From: Microbacterium suaedae
GTDB lineage: Bacteria > Actinomycetota > Actinomycetes > Actinomycetales > Microbacteriaceae
Assembly (NCBI RefSeq): GCF_003254645.1
Contig: NZ_PNFD01000002.1
Coordinates: 62,001-126,000 of the forward strand
Direction: 5' to 3'
Length of the DNA: 64,000 bases
Made by a program: the position numbers and the translations under genes. The notes beneath the pieces were generated by a model. The model made no database searches. It saw only the letters and a program-made list of their open reading frames with translations, and was not told the DNA's origin. Of this stretch, positions 39,717 to 47,069 are shown one piece after another; position 1 is the first letter of the stretch; every line of letters begins with the position of its first letter.

Positions 39717-40485
39717 CCATCAAGCGTCCTGAAGTCGCGGGTCTCTGCTTCACAGACGAGACCATCGTGACCGTCATCGCCCGGCTGTTCGAGTTCCTCG
39801 GTGCTCGCAGCCATTTCCGCCAAGATCCTCTGGCGGCTCCTGGTGCTCCTATTCTTTCGCTCGGCGCGCTTCTGGGCCTGCCACGCCACTACACGCTGGC
39901 GACTGGCCTTTCGCTCTGCCTCTGCCACCTCGGCCTTCTCTCGGTCTCGCCGGGCTTGTCCCTCCTTGGCGGCCTCGGCCTTGGCCTTCTTCTTCGCGTC
40001 GATGGCAAGACGGAATCCGGGAACCGGCTCGGCCTCCACATCAGAGCCGCCGTCCTCGTCCTCGACAATCGAATCCCACGCCCAGGCCGCAATGGTCTCC
40101 CGACGGCACAGCAAGTCCTCGGCCCCCGCAGCCGCCAGCTCCTCCGAGCTATCCTCGACACTAATCGCGCCGATCTTGCCCGACCGCCCGACCTCCTCAG
40201 CGACGCAGAAGCCGTCAATAAGGCCCCGGACGCCGGGCAAGTACAGCACCTCCCTCCGGACCCAGCGGAAAGTCTCGTCGGACACCGGCAGCTCTCCGAG
40301 CGCCTCCAGAGCCTCGGCAAGGTGTCCGCGCCAAAGACGACGCAGCAACATTCCCGGCGTTACCGACCGAGCCCGCCGTAGCCTCTTCGTCTTCGCCAGC
40401 AGTCGCTCGATAGCCTCGCCCTGACCTTGCACGATGGCGTCGACGTCGAAGCCAAGGTCCGCGAGGCGGATCGCCGAGAGCTCAG
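39653..40485 (-). pseudogene. Unknown protein truncated at its 5' end by the IS3 element
   Basis: An open frame from the IS3 left end (40485) to a stop at 39653, overlapping the 3' end of hsdR by 64 bp. It starts inside the frame without a clear start codon beyond GTG 40432 and reads FTELSAIRLADLGFDVDAIVQ before it. The middle is helical, and a Lys/Arg/Glu-rich coiled-coil-like stretch (AIDAKKKAKAEAAKEGQARR) lies near the C-terminus. No family is recognised. The N-terminus appears to have been lost to the insertion. It could be a companion of the restriction island. Confidence 0.5.
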
Positions 40486-40507
40486 TGAATCGCCCTGGGT
40501 TTCGTTC

Positions 40508-41446
40508 CTATCGGGTTCCCTGTCCAGCGAGCGCTGGTTGGGCTGATTCGGTTTCAGCGTGGTACGCGGCCTCGACTTCGACCGGCGTGCGGTAGCCGAG
40601 CTCGCCGTGGAGGCGCGCGTTGTTCCACCACCACACGTACTCGAGCGTCGCCAGCTCGACCTGCCCGACCGTCCGCCACGGGCCCTTCCGACGGATCAGC
40701 TCGGTCTTGTAGAGTCCGTTCACGGCCTCGGCGACGGCATTGTCGAACGAGTCGCCTACCGTCCCCGTCGACGGTTTCGCGCCGAGCTCGGCGATGCGGT
40801 CCGTGTAGACGATCGAGAGGTAGTTCGACCCGTGGTCGGCGTGATGGACGAGCTCGTCCAGCGACCCGGTCGCGTTGAACGCGGCCATGTTCAGCGCCTG
40901 CAGCGGCAGCACTTCGGCGCGAAGCGTCGACGCGACGTTCCAGCCGACGATCATCCGGTCGAACACGTCGATCACGAACGCGACGTACGCGAACCCCGCC
41001 CATGTCGCTACGTATGTGATGTCGGCGACCCAAAGTCGGTTCGGCGCGGACGCGGTGAAGTCGCGCTTCACGAGGTCCTTCGGCTTCTCCTGCGCCGGAT
41101 CGGGAGTCGTGGTGAACACCTTCTTCGACCGCGCCACCCCGCGCCACCCCGCGCACCCCCGCGAGCGTCATCAACCGCGCGGTCTGGTCGCGACCGACAT
41201 CCCACCCATCGCGCTTGAGCAGGGCATGCATCTTCCTGGCCCCGTAGATTCCGTAGTTCTCCTCATGGAGGCGCTGGACCTCCGGGACGAGCAGCTCCTC
41301 CTTCAACTGCCTCGCGGAGGGCACGCGCGCCTTCGCCGCGCGATACCCGCGCGCGAGGTGAGGAACCCTGGCACCGCGCCCTTCAGTACGCAGCACAGGA
41401 GCTCGACCCCGAAACGATCCCGATGCTCATCGATGAAGCGGATCAT
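40508..41446 (-). pseudogene. IS3 OrfB transposase, disrupted by two frameshifts
   Basis: The DDE integrase core reads clearly but in pieces: the start (MIRFIDEHRDRFGVELLCCVL) is in one frame, the RGYRAAKARVPSARQLKEEL to LAGVRGVAR part is in a second, and RSKKVFTT onward through LWVADITYV, DHGSNY and the final Glu region is back in the first. The second lesion is an exact 10-bp tandem duplication (GCGCCACCCC at 41131-41140 and 41141-41150). The first is probably an extra GC within a GCGCGC run near 41358. The transposase should be inactive. Confidence 0.88.
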
Positions 41447-41451
41447 GCTCG

Positions 41452-41772
41452 TCAGGGACGGTCGAGCTCCTTCGCGAAAAACACGCTCGCAGCCTTGAGG
41501 ACCTCGTTCGCCTTCCGCAGCTCGGCGACCTCGCGCTGCAGGCGCTTGTTCTCCTCAGCGACGTCGGTCGGCACACCCGGGTGCTGACCCGTGTCGACCT
41601 CGCGACGGCGATGCCACACACGCAACGTCTCCGCGCTCATGCCGAGCAAGCCGGACACATGCCGCACCGCGGACATCAGGTTCAGACGATCGCCGCTCGC
41701 GCGCGCTTCGTCGAGCATCCGGAGCGCGCGCTCGCGCATCTCGGGCGAGTACTTCTGATTCATCGGTTCCAT
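41452..41772 (-). CDS. IS3-family OrfA (helix-turn-helix DNA-binding protein)
   Basis: 106 residues from ATG 41772 (or 41763). An N-terminal HTH (YSPEMRERALRMLDE...ETLRVWHRRREVD) is followed by a leucine-zipper helix (ENKRLQREVAELRKANEVLKAA). In IS3 elements OrfA is joined to OrfB by programmed frameshifting. OrfA itself is intact here. Confidence 0.9.
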   Translation of the reverse strand: MEPMNQKYSPEMRERALRMLDEARASGDRLNLMSAVRHVSGLLGMSAETLRVWHRRREVDTGQHPGVPTDVAEENKRLQREVAELRKANEVLKAASVFFAKELDRP

Positions 41773-41898
41773 CCTTGCTTGAAGAACGGAACGAAACCCA
41801 GGGCGATTCATCGAGCGTCTGGACGAACCTCGCCGCATATGCTCGATTAAGTTGTAGCGCTCGGGATGGGTCAGCCCGTCGAAGTGATTGGAGTATTC

Positions 41899-42189
41899 GT
41901 GGGACTGTTTGACGCTTTTCGTCGCAAGACTTGGGAAGAAGAAAATGCCTACGAGGGTGACACGCCGCCGTGCCCTCGCTGCGGTACGTCGTTGACTAAG
42001 CGTTACGTGTTCTCCGAGATGTACTGCGACAACTGCAAGTACGGACTCGACGATGTCGAGCACGACGACCAGAGCGATGAGTCGTTGAGCGTCTACGAGG
42101 CTGCAAATATCTGGGCGTCGAACGGGAAAGACGAGGACTACACCTTTGGCTACTCTGAGGCTGAGCTCGAAGCAGCACTGGGCAGCTAG
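41899..42189 (+). CDS. Small zinc-ribbon protein of unknown function
   Basis: 96 residues from GTG 41899 (VGLFDAFRRKTWEEEN), chosen because GGAG lies 5 bp upstream and the N-terminus looks natural. Two CxxC pairs (CPRCGTS and YCDNCKYG) 20 residues apart form a likely zinc ribbon; the rest is acidic. No named family. It lies between the two insertion sequences and its TAG stop is at the exact left edge of the IS5 element, so the original C-terminus may have been longer. Confidence 0.55.
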   Translation: MGLFDAFRRKTWEEENAYEGDTPPCPRCGTSLTKRYVFSEMYCDNCKYGLDDVEHDDQSDESLSVYEAANIWASNGKDEDYTFGYSEAELEAALGS

Positions 42190-42198
42190 GCCGTGTTG

Positions 42199-42756
42199 CT
42201 AAATCCATTGCAAGGCGGCGGAGAGGCAGAGCCCTGCCGCGTATGACCGGGCGGTCTTGTCGTAGCGGGAAGCGAGTCCTCGCCACTGCTTCACGAAGTT
42301 GAAGCACCGCTCGACGACGTTGCGGCCCTTGTAGCGCTCCTGCTGCTCGTCACCGAAGTCGATCGGACGCCCCGGACGCTTGCGGCGGTGAGCGATCTGG
42401 TCGTCGCGTTCGGGGATCGTGGCCTTGACGCCGCGCTCGCGCAGCCAGGCCCGGTTCCTCTTCGACGGATAGCCCTTGTCCGCGAGCACCCGATCCGGCC
42501 TCGTGCGCGCAGGTCCTCGTCTGGGGATGTGGATCTCGTCGAGCACGTCGGTGAACATGCTCGTGTCTGCGACCTGCCCGCCGGTGAGGACGAACGCCAG
42601 AGTGCGCGCCTGCCCGTCGCAGACGAGATGGATCCTCGTCGTCAAACCACCCCGTGACCGGCCGATCGCGTGGTCAGGAGGCTCCGGCCCCGACTTCTTG
42701 TAGTTCGATGGAACCGCCTGCGACCCGGGGCAGGGCCGCGCCATGCTGATGGACAC
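42199..42756 (-). CDS. IS5-family transposase, C-terminal frame (OrfB)
   Basis: About 185 codons in this frame. The DDE-core segments HAIGRSRGGLTTRIHLVCDG, VLADKGYPSKRNRAWLRERG and the Glu helix RYKGRNVVERCFNFVKQWRG are present. The productive protein needs a frame change from OrfA within the 83-bp overlap, possibly at the C-rich CCCCGGG run. Whether this is programmed or a mutation is unresolved. Confidence 0.85.
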   Translation of the reverse strand: MSISMARPCPGSQAVPSNYKKSGPEPPDHAIGRSRGGLTTRIHLVCDGQARTLAFVLTGGQVADTSMFTDVLDEIHIPRRGPARTRPDRVLADKGYPSKRNRAWLRERGVKATIPERDDQIAHRRKRPGRPIDFGDEQQERYKGRNVVERCFNFVKQWRGLASRYDKTARSYAAGLCLSAALQWI

Positions 42757-43063
42757 GCGCGATCGAGGAATCCACCGACACGACCCAGTCGATCTCGCCA
42801 GCGAGCGACGCCCGCTTCTGCATGTGCGTGAGCAGATCCTCCCAGACGCCGTCGGTCGCCCATAGGCGGAAGTTCTTGTAGATCGTGTTCCAGCTCCCGA
42901 ACCGGTCGGGCAGGTCTCGCCACGCCGATCCCGTCCGGAACCGCCACGCGGTCGCCTCGACCACCGTGCGCCGATCCGCCGGAGGGCGACCCCGCGTCCT
43001 CACCGGCGGGAACACGTCCCGGATCAGCTCCCAGACCTCGTCCGTGATGACATCTCGCGACAC
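42674..43063 (-). CDS. IS5-family transposase, N-terminal frame (OrfA)
   Basis: 129 residues from GTG 43063. It carries the DUF4096-type N-terminal domain (ITDEVWELIRDVFPP...GRPPADRRTVVEATAWRFRTGSAWRDLPDRFG) and the first catalytic Asp in VVSVDSS. It ends at 42674 after overlapping OrfB. Confidence 0.85.
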   Translation of the reverse strand: MSRDVITDEVWELIRDVFPPVRTRGRPPADRRTVVEATAWRFRTGSAWRDLPDRFGSWNTIYKNFRLWATDGVWEDLLTHMQKRASLAGEIDWVVSVDSSIARVHQHGAALPRVAGGSIELQEVGAGAS

Positions 43064-43170
43064 GTCTCAAGGATCACCCGAAGGGCCCGAACCAGCATCT
43101 AGCAACACGGCCTTGCCCGGCGTCGGCAGAGTGGCCTAAACATGGTCATCAATGATCGACGACCACAGCT

Positions 43171-43213
43171 TGGTATGTGCCGGAACCCGGTGGAGTGGAG
43201 GTTCGCTCTGTGA
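43171..43213 (+). repeat. Dispersed ~50-bp repeat, copy A (divergent)
   Basis: The most divergent copy. It shares TATGTGCCGGAACCCGGTGG and a final TGA with the other four copies. Inverted arms are GAACC (43183-43187) and GGTTC (43200-43204). In one frame it reads CRNPVEWRFAL-stop, parallel to CRNWVEFRFNV-stop in copy C. It stands between IS5 and the kinase 3' end. Confidence 0.65.
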
Positions 43214-43251
43214 TTCGCTGCGTCGTTGCCTGACTTGACCGCGTACCGGTC

Positions 43252-44301
43252 TCAGAGGCTCGCTGTCAGTTGCTGCAGCGTAACGGTTAGCTTTCCCGGG
43301 GCGACGCGAGTATCCGGCGTGCCTGGGACCTGACGTCCGCTTCCGACCATCCGGGTACTGACCTCGATGGAGCGTTTGTCGATTTGCGTGCAACAGACTC
43401 GGACTTCCTTCTTAGGGCCATGGCTCGCCCCGAAGACACAATGCAGGTGTCCTGCATGCGTCACGCGGTGCCAGTCTCTGCTGCCCTGGGCGGCACCCAC
43501 CAAAGCATTGGCGAAGTCTGTTGCGCTCGTATGGCGCTTTGCCGGGTCGCAGTTGAGCGACTTCCGTACCACGGCTCCGACCGCTCGAGACACGTGCGGG
43601 GCGATGGTGCGAAGCTCGCGGATTGAACCAGCCACGATTTGATCATGCTGTTCCTGCTTCGAAATCCGGTGGTCAACCGGATACTCGCCGCTCAGGAGGT
43701 AATACGCCGTCGCGGCTAGGGAATAGACATCGCTCGCTGGGGAGCATTTGCCACTCTCTCCGAGAACCTCAGGGGCAACGGTGCAGAAGGTTCCGTTCGG
43801 GGGTGCTGTTCCGTCGTCACCAAGGAGGTGGCAGAAGCCCAGGTCGGCGAGAATGGCCTCATTGTTGCTTACCAGGACGTTGCCCGGCTTGACGTCTCGG
43901 TGAACCATGCAAGCCCGGTGGATACGGTCGAGTCCCGAGGCGATCTGTTGCACCAAGTGAGCTGCCGTCGACGGGGGTAGGCCGTTCCGTTCGGCGATTC
44001 CTTCCAAGTCGCCACCGCTCATCACAGGAGTGACGATGAACCGGATGTCGCTGTTGATCACGACGTCGGCGTTCAGCACATTGAGTAGGAATCGCGACTT
44101 GAGTTGCTCGAGCAGTTGGGCCTCGCGCCAGGGTCCTGCCGAGCCCTCCTCCAGCGGGTTGAGCAGCTTCACCGCGATCAGAGCGTCGAGGTGTCTGTCG
44201 TGGGCCTCGTAGACGGAGCCGCCAGCCCCGGCACCGAGGTTACTCACTAGCTCGTAGCGGTCGTTTATGGTCGTTCCCGGGGGAAACTCCGACAGATTCA
44301 C
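43252..44301 (-). CDS. Eukaryotic-like Ser/Thr protein kinase
   Basis: 349 residues with a complete kinase core: glycine loop LGAGAGGSV (22-30), Lys45 in IAVKLL, Glu60, catalytic HRDVKPGN (134-141), DLG in place of DFG (153-155) and APE (176-178). A C-terminal segment of ~75 residues after the kinase lobe (from WHRVTHAGHLHCVFG) is not a PASTA domain and no membrane helix is present, so the enzyme is cytosolic. The GTG start at 44301 lies only 23 bp from a divergent gene. It is flanked by repeats A and B. Confidence 0.88.
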   Translation of the reverse strand: MNLSEFPPGTTINDRYELVSNLGAGAGGSVYEAHDRHLDALIAVKLLNPLEEGSAGPWREAQLLEQLKSRFLLNVLNADVVINSDIRFIVTPVMSGGDLEGIAERNGLPPSTAAHLVQQIASGLDRIHRACMVHRDVKPGNVLVSNNEAILADLGFCHLLGDDGTAPPNGTFCTVAPEVLGESGKCSPASDVYSLAATAYYLLSGEYPVDHRISKQEQHDQIVAGSIRELRTIAPHVSRAVGAVVRKSLNCDPAKRHTSATDFANALVGAAQGSRDWHRVTHAGHLHCVFGASHGPKKEVRVCCTQIDKRSIEVSTRMVGSGRQVPGTPDTRVAPGKLTVTLQQLTASL

Positions 44302-44324
44302 ATATCAAAGGATAAGGTCTGCGT
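44302..44324. promoter_or_regulatory. Very short divergent intergenic region, possible leaderless promoters
   Basis: Only 23 bp separate the two start codons. On the minus strand TATCCT sits 7 bp before the kinase GTG; on the plus strand TAAGGT sits 6 bp before the ATG of the next gene. Both fit a -10 box giving leaderless transcripts, with -35 regions inside the opposite gene. AAGGATAAGG could instead be a ribosome site for the plus-strand gene. Confidence 0.35.
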
Positions 44325-44774
44325 ATGCACGTGCTGGGAATCTCCGTGGAACCCGCGGCTGGAAGTCCGAAAGTCAACGTCGCGACCGTCGAACTGCAGC
44401 CGTCTGGCCCCGTTCTCGTCGAGAGCTTCACGCTCAAGACGATGGAGACTGAGCCCGGCGCACAGGCGGTCAGTCTGGCTCGGCTTCTCCAAGGGCGGCT
44501 CCCGGGGCTGTCGTTCGAGGCCGCCGTGATCAAGACTGCGGGTGCATCCCCAGTTGCGCGTAGGAACCGTGCTGGATTCCATCGGGCTCATGCTGAGGGG
44601 GCTCTTCTCTTCATCCTGCACGATGTCGCGGACGTCCGAGTGGAGGCCAGGGATGCCCAAGGACTCGCGACGCTGTCAGGAAAGAAGAAGGCCGACTTGG
44701 AAGCCATCGCAGCGGGCTTATCAGTGCGCAAGTACCGTGACGCGGTGTACGCCGCACTGGTCCTCTTGCCGTAG
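44325..44774 (+). CDS. RNase H/RuvC-like fold protein of unknown function
   Basis: 149 residues, no close family recognised. The start MHVLGISVEP resembles the first strand of RuvC-like folds, though with few acidic residues. A later segment AVIKTAGASP and a C-terminal SGKKKADLEAIAAGLSVRKYRDAVYAALVLL with a DAxxAAL end recall the last RuvC motif. The fold assignment is tentative and catalytic competence is doubtful. It is head-to-head with the kinase and its 3' end overlaps the next gene by 54 bp. Confidence 0.5.
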   Translation: MHVLGISVEPAAGSPKVNVATVELQPSGPVLVESFTLKTMETEPGAQAVSLARLLQGRLPGLSFEAAVIKTAGASPVARRNRAGFHRAHAEGALLFILHDVADVRVEARDAQGLATLSGKKKADLEAIAAGLSVRKYRDAVYAALVLLP

Positions 44775-45293
44775 CGGACCTCGCATGGGCTCGACGTGGA
44801 CACAATCGAGCTCTGCGACATGAATCTCGGTGCCTGCATCGAACAGTGGGTTGAGCACGATGCCGACGAGCGGTGATTGGTTACCGCGGTCCCGCAAGCG
44901 TCGAGCTGCGCGGGCGAGCAGGGTCCCGCTTGCGAAGTTCACGTCGAAGACGATCGACGGGCCACTGCTGTCCCCATGCATGGCCGGAGCTAGCATCATC
45001 GCGGCCCCGAGCACTCGCTCGGCCTGCGGGCTGGCGGCGACTACGCCGAAGCCTTCGTATGCAGACGCTGCACTCACCAGAGCCTCGGCCGAGCGCCGCA
45101 GATGGTCGGCCGCATTATTCTCGCGAACAACTGCTGAGGCACGGTTCATGATGCTTACAAGGTCCACGACCGTCTCCGTCCATTTCTCATCGCAAGGATG
45201 CTCGATTAGGTGAGAATACCGCGCCAGGTGTCGAGCCTCATGGAAACAGTGGAGCTTCGTCCAGACTTCAGATGTGTGTCGTTGTGGGCTCAC
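44721..45293 (-). CDS. Phosphoribosyltransferase-like protein of unknown function
   Basis: 190 residues from GTG 45293; the frame stays open further upstream so the true start is uncertain. The segment IVFDVNFASGTLLARAARRL resembles a PRPP-binding loop of type I phosphoribosyltransferases, but one acidic residue is replaced and the Gly is shifted. The N-terminal half is helical (HEARHLARYSHLIEH). It converges on the RuvC-like gene with a 54-bp overlap. The three genes lie between repeats A and B. Confidence 0.5.
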   Translation of the reverse strand: MSPQRHTSEVWTKLHCFHEARHLARYSHLIEHPCDEKWTETVVDLVSIMNRASAVVRENNAADHLRRSAEALVSAASAYEGFGVVAASPQAERVLGAAMMLAPAMHGDSSGPSIVFDVNFASGTLLARAARRLRDRGNQSPLVGIVLNPLFDAGTEIHVAELDCVHVEPMRGPLRQEDQCGVHRVTVLAH

Positions 45294-45655
45294 TGGGCAT
45301 CCCGAATCAATAGGCTGGGTGGCGGCAGCTTTCCCGGCTGCTGGGCCACGGAGCTTTGGGACTGTTCTGACTTGGCATGTCGTTCTATCATCCGATCCTA
45401 TTCCCCGACCAGGCCGGCTCGGAAGTCGACACGTTGGTCTGCGGCAACTCCAATCCGACCAGTGTCGCCGGAGTGCTCCTCAACTTGTGGCAGGCCCCCA
45501 CAACTGGATTTGCCGAAGGGGTCGGACGGCTCAGGCGGGTCGCCGCTCGACCTGTTGGGCTCCGTCGCCGAGTAGGAGTTCACTTCAGCGGTCAGCCGAG
45601 GCGAACGCCAAGAGTAGCTTCGTCGTGCCGATCGGCAGCACCAGTGGCCGCATCT
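45294..45655. other. Stretch without a convincing gene
   Basis: About 360 bp between the phosphoribosyltransferase-like gene and repeat B. Open frames exist on both strands but none has a recognisable domain or good start; the longest plus-strand frame simply runs into repeat B and stops there. It may hold decayed coding DNA or the promoter and start of the gene at 45293. Confidence 0.5.
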
Positions 45656-45705
45656 CAGATGGTTCTCCGTGCCGGAACTCGGTGGGGTTCCGGTTCAACG
45701 TGTAG
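45656..45705 (+). repeat. Dispersed ~50-bp repeat, copy B
   Basis: Begins CAGATGG and ends TTCAACGTGTAG. Inner arms CCGGAAC (45672-45678) and GTTCCGG (45687-45693) form a perfect 7-bp stem. It reads SVGFRFNV-stop in one frame. The same orientation as the other copies. Confidence 0.8.
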
Positions 45706-45816
45706 TAAGTGCACGAAGCTAGCATTGCTCACCGCCCCTGTCGCCTCATGGCGAGATGGCCGGGCGGCTTTGTGCTGACTGAGCCTCGCGGGCACTGGTG
45801 TGGTGCGATCCGGCAG

Positions 45817-45836
45817 TGCTATCATAGTTGATAGCA
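45817..45836. promoter_or_regulatory. Operator/promoter of the fitAB-like operon
   Basis: A perfect 20-bp palindrome TGCTATCA-TAGT-TGATAGCA, 16 bp before the antitoxin start. It contains TATCAT, a good -10 box, so bound antitoxin would block transcription. This matches autoregulation by ribbon-helix-helix antitoxins. GAGGAGG lies between it and the start codon. Confidence 0.75.
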
Positions 45837-45852
45837 GAGGAGGTGATCGCCG

Positions 45853-46086
45853 ATGTCATCCATCATCGTTCGCGGTCTCGACGACGCCGTGAAACAGCAG
45901 CTCGCCACGCAGGCGAAGGAGCATGGCCGGTCCATGGAGGCTGAAGTCCGGGAGATCCTCACGAAGGCCGCGACGCGGCCACACATCGGGATGGCGCTGC
46001 TGGCTGCAGCGCAGGACATCGGCGGTGTCGATGAGCTGATGATCCCAGAGCGCGGTGACGTCGCGCAGGTGGCGGACTTCGAGTGA
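45853..46086 (+). CDS. FitA/VapB-like ribbon-helix-helix antitoxin
   Basis: 77 residues. The N-terminal Arc-type fold (SSIIVRGLDDAVKQQLATQAKEHGRSMEAEVREIL) is typical of FitA antitoxins; the C-terminal acidic tail would contact the toxin. It should bind the palindrome just upstream. The toxin start overlaps its stop by 4 bp (GTGA). Confidence 0.88.
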   Translation: MSSIIVRGLDDAVKQQLATQAKEHGRSMEAEVREILTKAATRPHIGMALLAAAQDIGGVDELMIPERGDVAQVADFE

Positions 46087-46508
46087 TCGTCCTCGACACG
46101 AACGTCATCTCGGAGATCTTCCGGCCGTCGCCGGAGCCGCGCGTCGTGGACTGGCTCGCGTCGTTGGCGGGTGATGTTGCGATCACGTCTGTCACGCTCG
46201 CGGAGCTGTTAGCGGGTGTGCGGCGGCTGCCGGATGGCCGGCGCAAGGGTGAGTTGACCAGGCGCATCGACGCAGCGCTCGAGCCGTACCGGGGTAGTCG
46301 CGCTGTGCTGCCGTTCGATGACGTGGCGGCCGACCGCTATGCAGACGTGCTCGTGGCTCGAGAGGACACGGGCGCGCCGATCAGCACGGCCGACGCGCAG
46401 ATCGCTGCGATCTGCCTGGCGCACAGAGCGACCTGCGCTACGCGCAACGTGAAGGACTTCGTGTACACCGGCGTCGAGCTGGTCGATCCGTGGAAGGTCG
46501 ACGCGTGA
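46083..46508 (+). CDS. FitB/VapC-like PIN-domain toxin
   Basis: 141 residues. PIN acidic residues Asp5 (MIVLDTNVISE), Glu41 (LAELLAG), Asp104 (STADAQIA) and Asp125 (RNVKDF) are all present, so the RNase site looks intact. Family members cleave specific RNAs when the antitoxin is lost. Its stop overlaps the start of the acetyltransferase gene, making a three-gene operon. Confidence 0.9.
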   Translation: MIVLDTNVISEIFRPSPEPRVVDWLASLAGDVAITSVTLAELLAGVRRLPDGRRKGELTRRIDAALEPYRGSRAVLPFDDVAADRYADVLVAREDTGAPISTADAQIAAICLAHRATCATRNVKDFVYTGVELVDPWKVDA

Positions 46509-47059
46509 AGCATCATTCGATCGAGGTCATCGCCCATAAGGAGATCACTGAGACCGATCTGGGTGAACTTCGACGGCTCTTCGATAGCGAGTATCTCGAG
46601 GATTTCGGAGAATGGGATCAGGAACAGCCCTACGGCTACGCACCGCATGATGCCCACGTCATGGCGCGGATCGATGATCGCGTCGTAGGCCACGTGGGAT
46701 GGACACGCCGTGAGATCGCTGTCGGCACAGAAACCGTCGCGATCGCGGGGGTCGGCGGTGTCCTGGTCTGCGATGAAGCACGAGGGCAGCGTCTCGGGGT
46801 CGATCTCATGGAGCTGGCCGCGCGGTCGATGCGCGATCACGGCGGCGTCTCATTCGGCTACCTGGGCTGTCGAGAGCAAGTCGTCCCGTTTTACTTGTCA
46901 TGTGGTTGGGCTCGGATCGTTGCCAGTGAGAGGTCGATCGGGCGCGATGGTGAACCTGTCGTGGACGAGCCAGGCCAGCCGATCCTCATCCGCCCGATCA
47001 CCACGTCGCTCGAACTTTGGCCGGAAGGTGACATCGACCTGCGCGGACGGGCTTGGTAG
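46505..47059 (+). CDS. GNAT acetyltransferase, AAC(2')-like
   Basis: 184 residues from GTG 46505, overlapping the toxin stop. The acetyl-CoA loop is VCDEARGQRLGVDLM. Overall order of motifs, including the C-terminal ITTSLELWPEGDIDLRGRAW, resembles aminoglycoside 2'-N-acetyltransferases and the related NodA-like group. A resistance function is possible but not shown. It lies 10 bp before repeat C. Confidence 0.7.
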   Translation: MKHHSIEVIAHKEITETDLGELRRLFDSEYLEDFGEWDQEQPYGYAPHDAHVMARIDDRVVGHVGWTRREIAVGTETVAIAGVGGVLVCDEARGQRLGVDLMELAARSMRDHGGVSFGYLGCREQVVPFYLSCGWARIVASERSIGRDGEPVVDEPGQPILIRPITTSLELWPEGDIDLRGRAW

Positions 47060-47069
47060 CCGCTGACTC

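Larger units (their letters stand above)
40486..41810 (-). mobile_element. IS3-family insertion sequence
   Basis: A 1,325-bp element bounded by perfect 23-bp inverted repeats at 40486-40508 and 41788-41810 (outer ends TGAATCGCCCTGGG, starting TG and ending CA as in IS3 elements). It contains orfA and a disrupted orfB. The flanking bases (CAG on the left, TCG on the right) do not form the 3-4 bp duplication expected, which suggests rearrangement after insertion. Confidence 0.9.
42189..43112 (-). mobile_element. IS5-family insertion sequence (IS427-like)
   Basis: A 924-bp element with 13-bp perfect inverted repeats GGCCGTGTTGCTA at 42189-42201 and its complement at 43100-43112. It carries two overlapping transposase frames. 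The flanks show no clear target duplication. The element separates the zinc-ribbon gene from repeat copy A. Confidence 0.88.

Noticed and set aside
41811-42063. Minus-strand frame upstream of IS3 orfA (reading HEYSNHFDGLTHPERYNL)
   Set aside because: It overlaps the zinc-ribbon gene on the opposite strand and enters the IS through its terminal repeat; the true OrfA start is at 41772 or 41763.
45274-45778. Open frames running into and through repeat B as genes
   Set aside because: They lack recognisable domains, differ in frame and end or pass through the repeat; they look like chance frames in GC-rich DNA.
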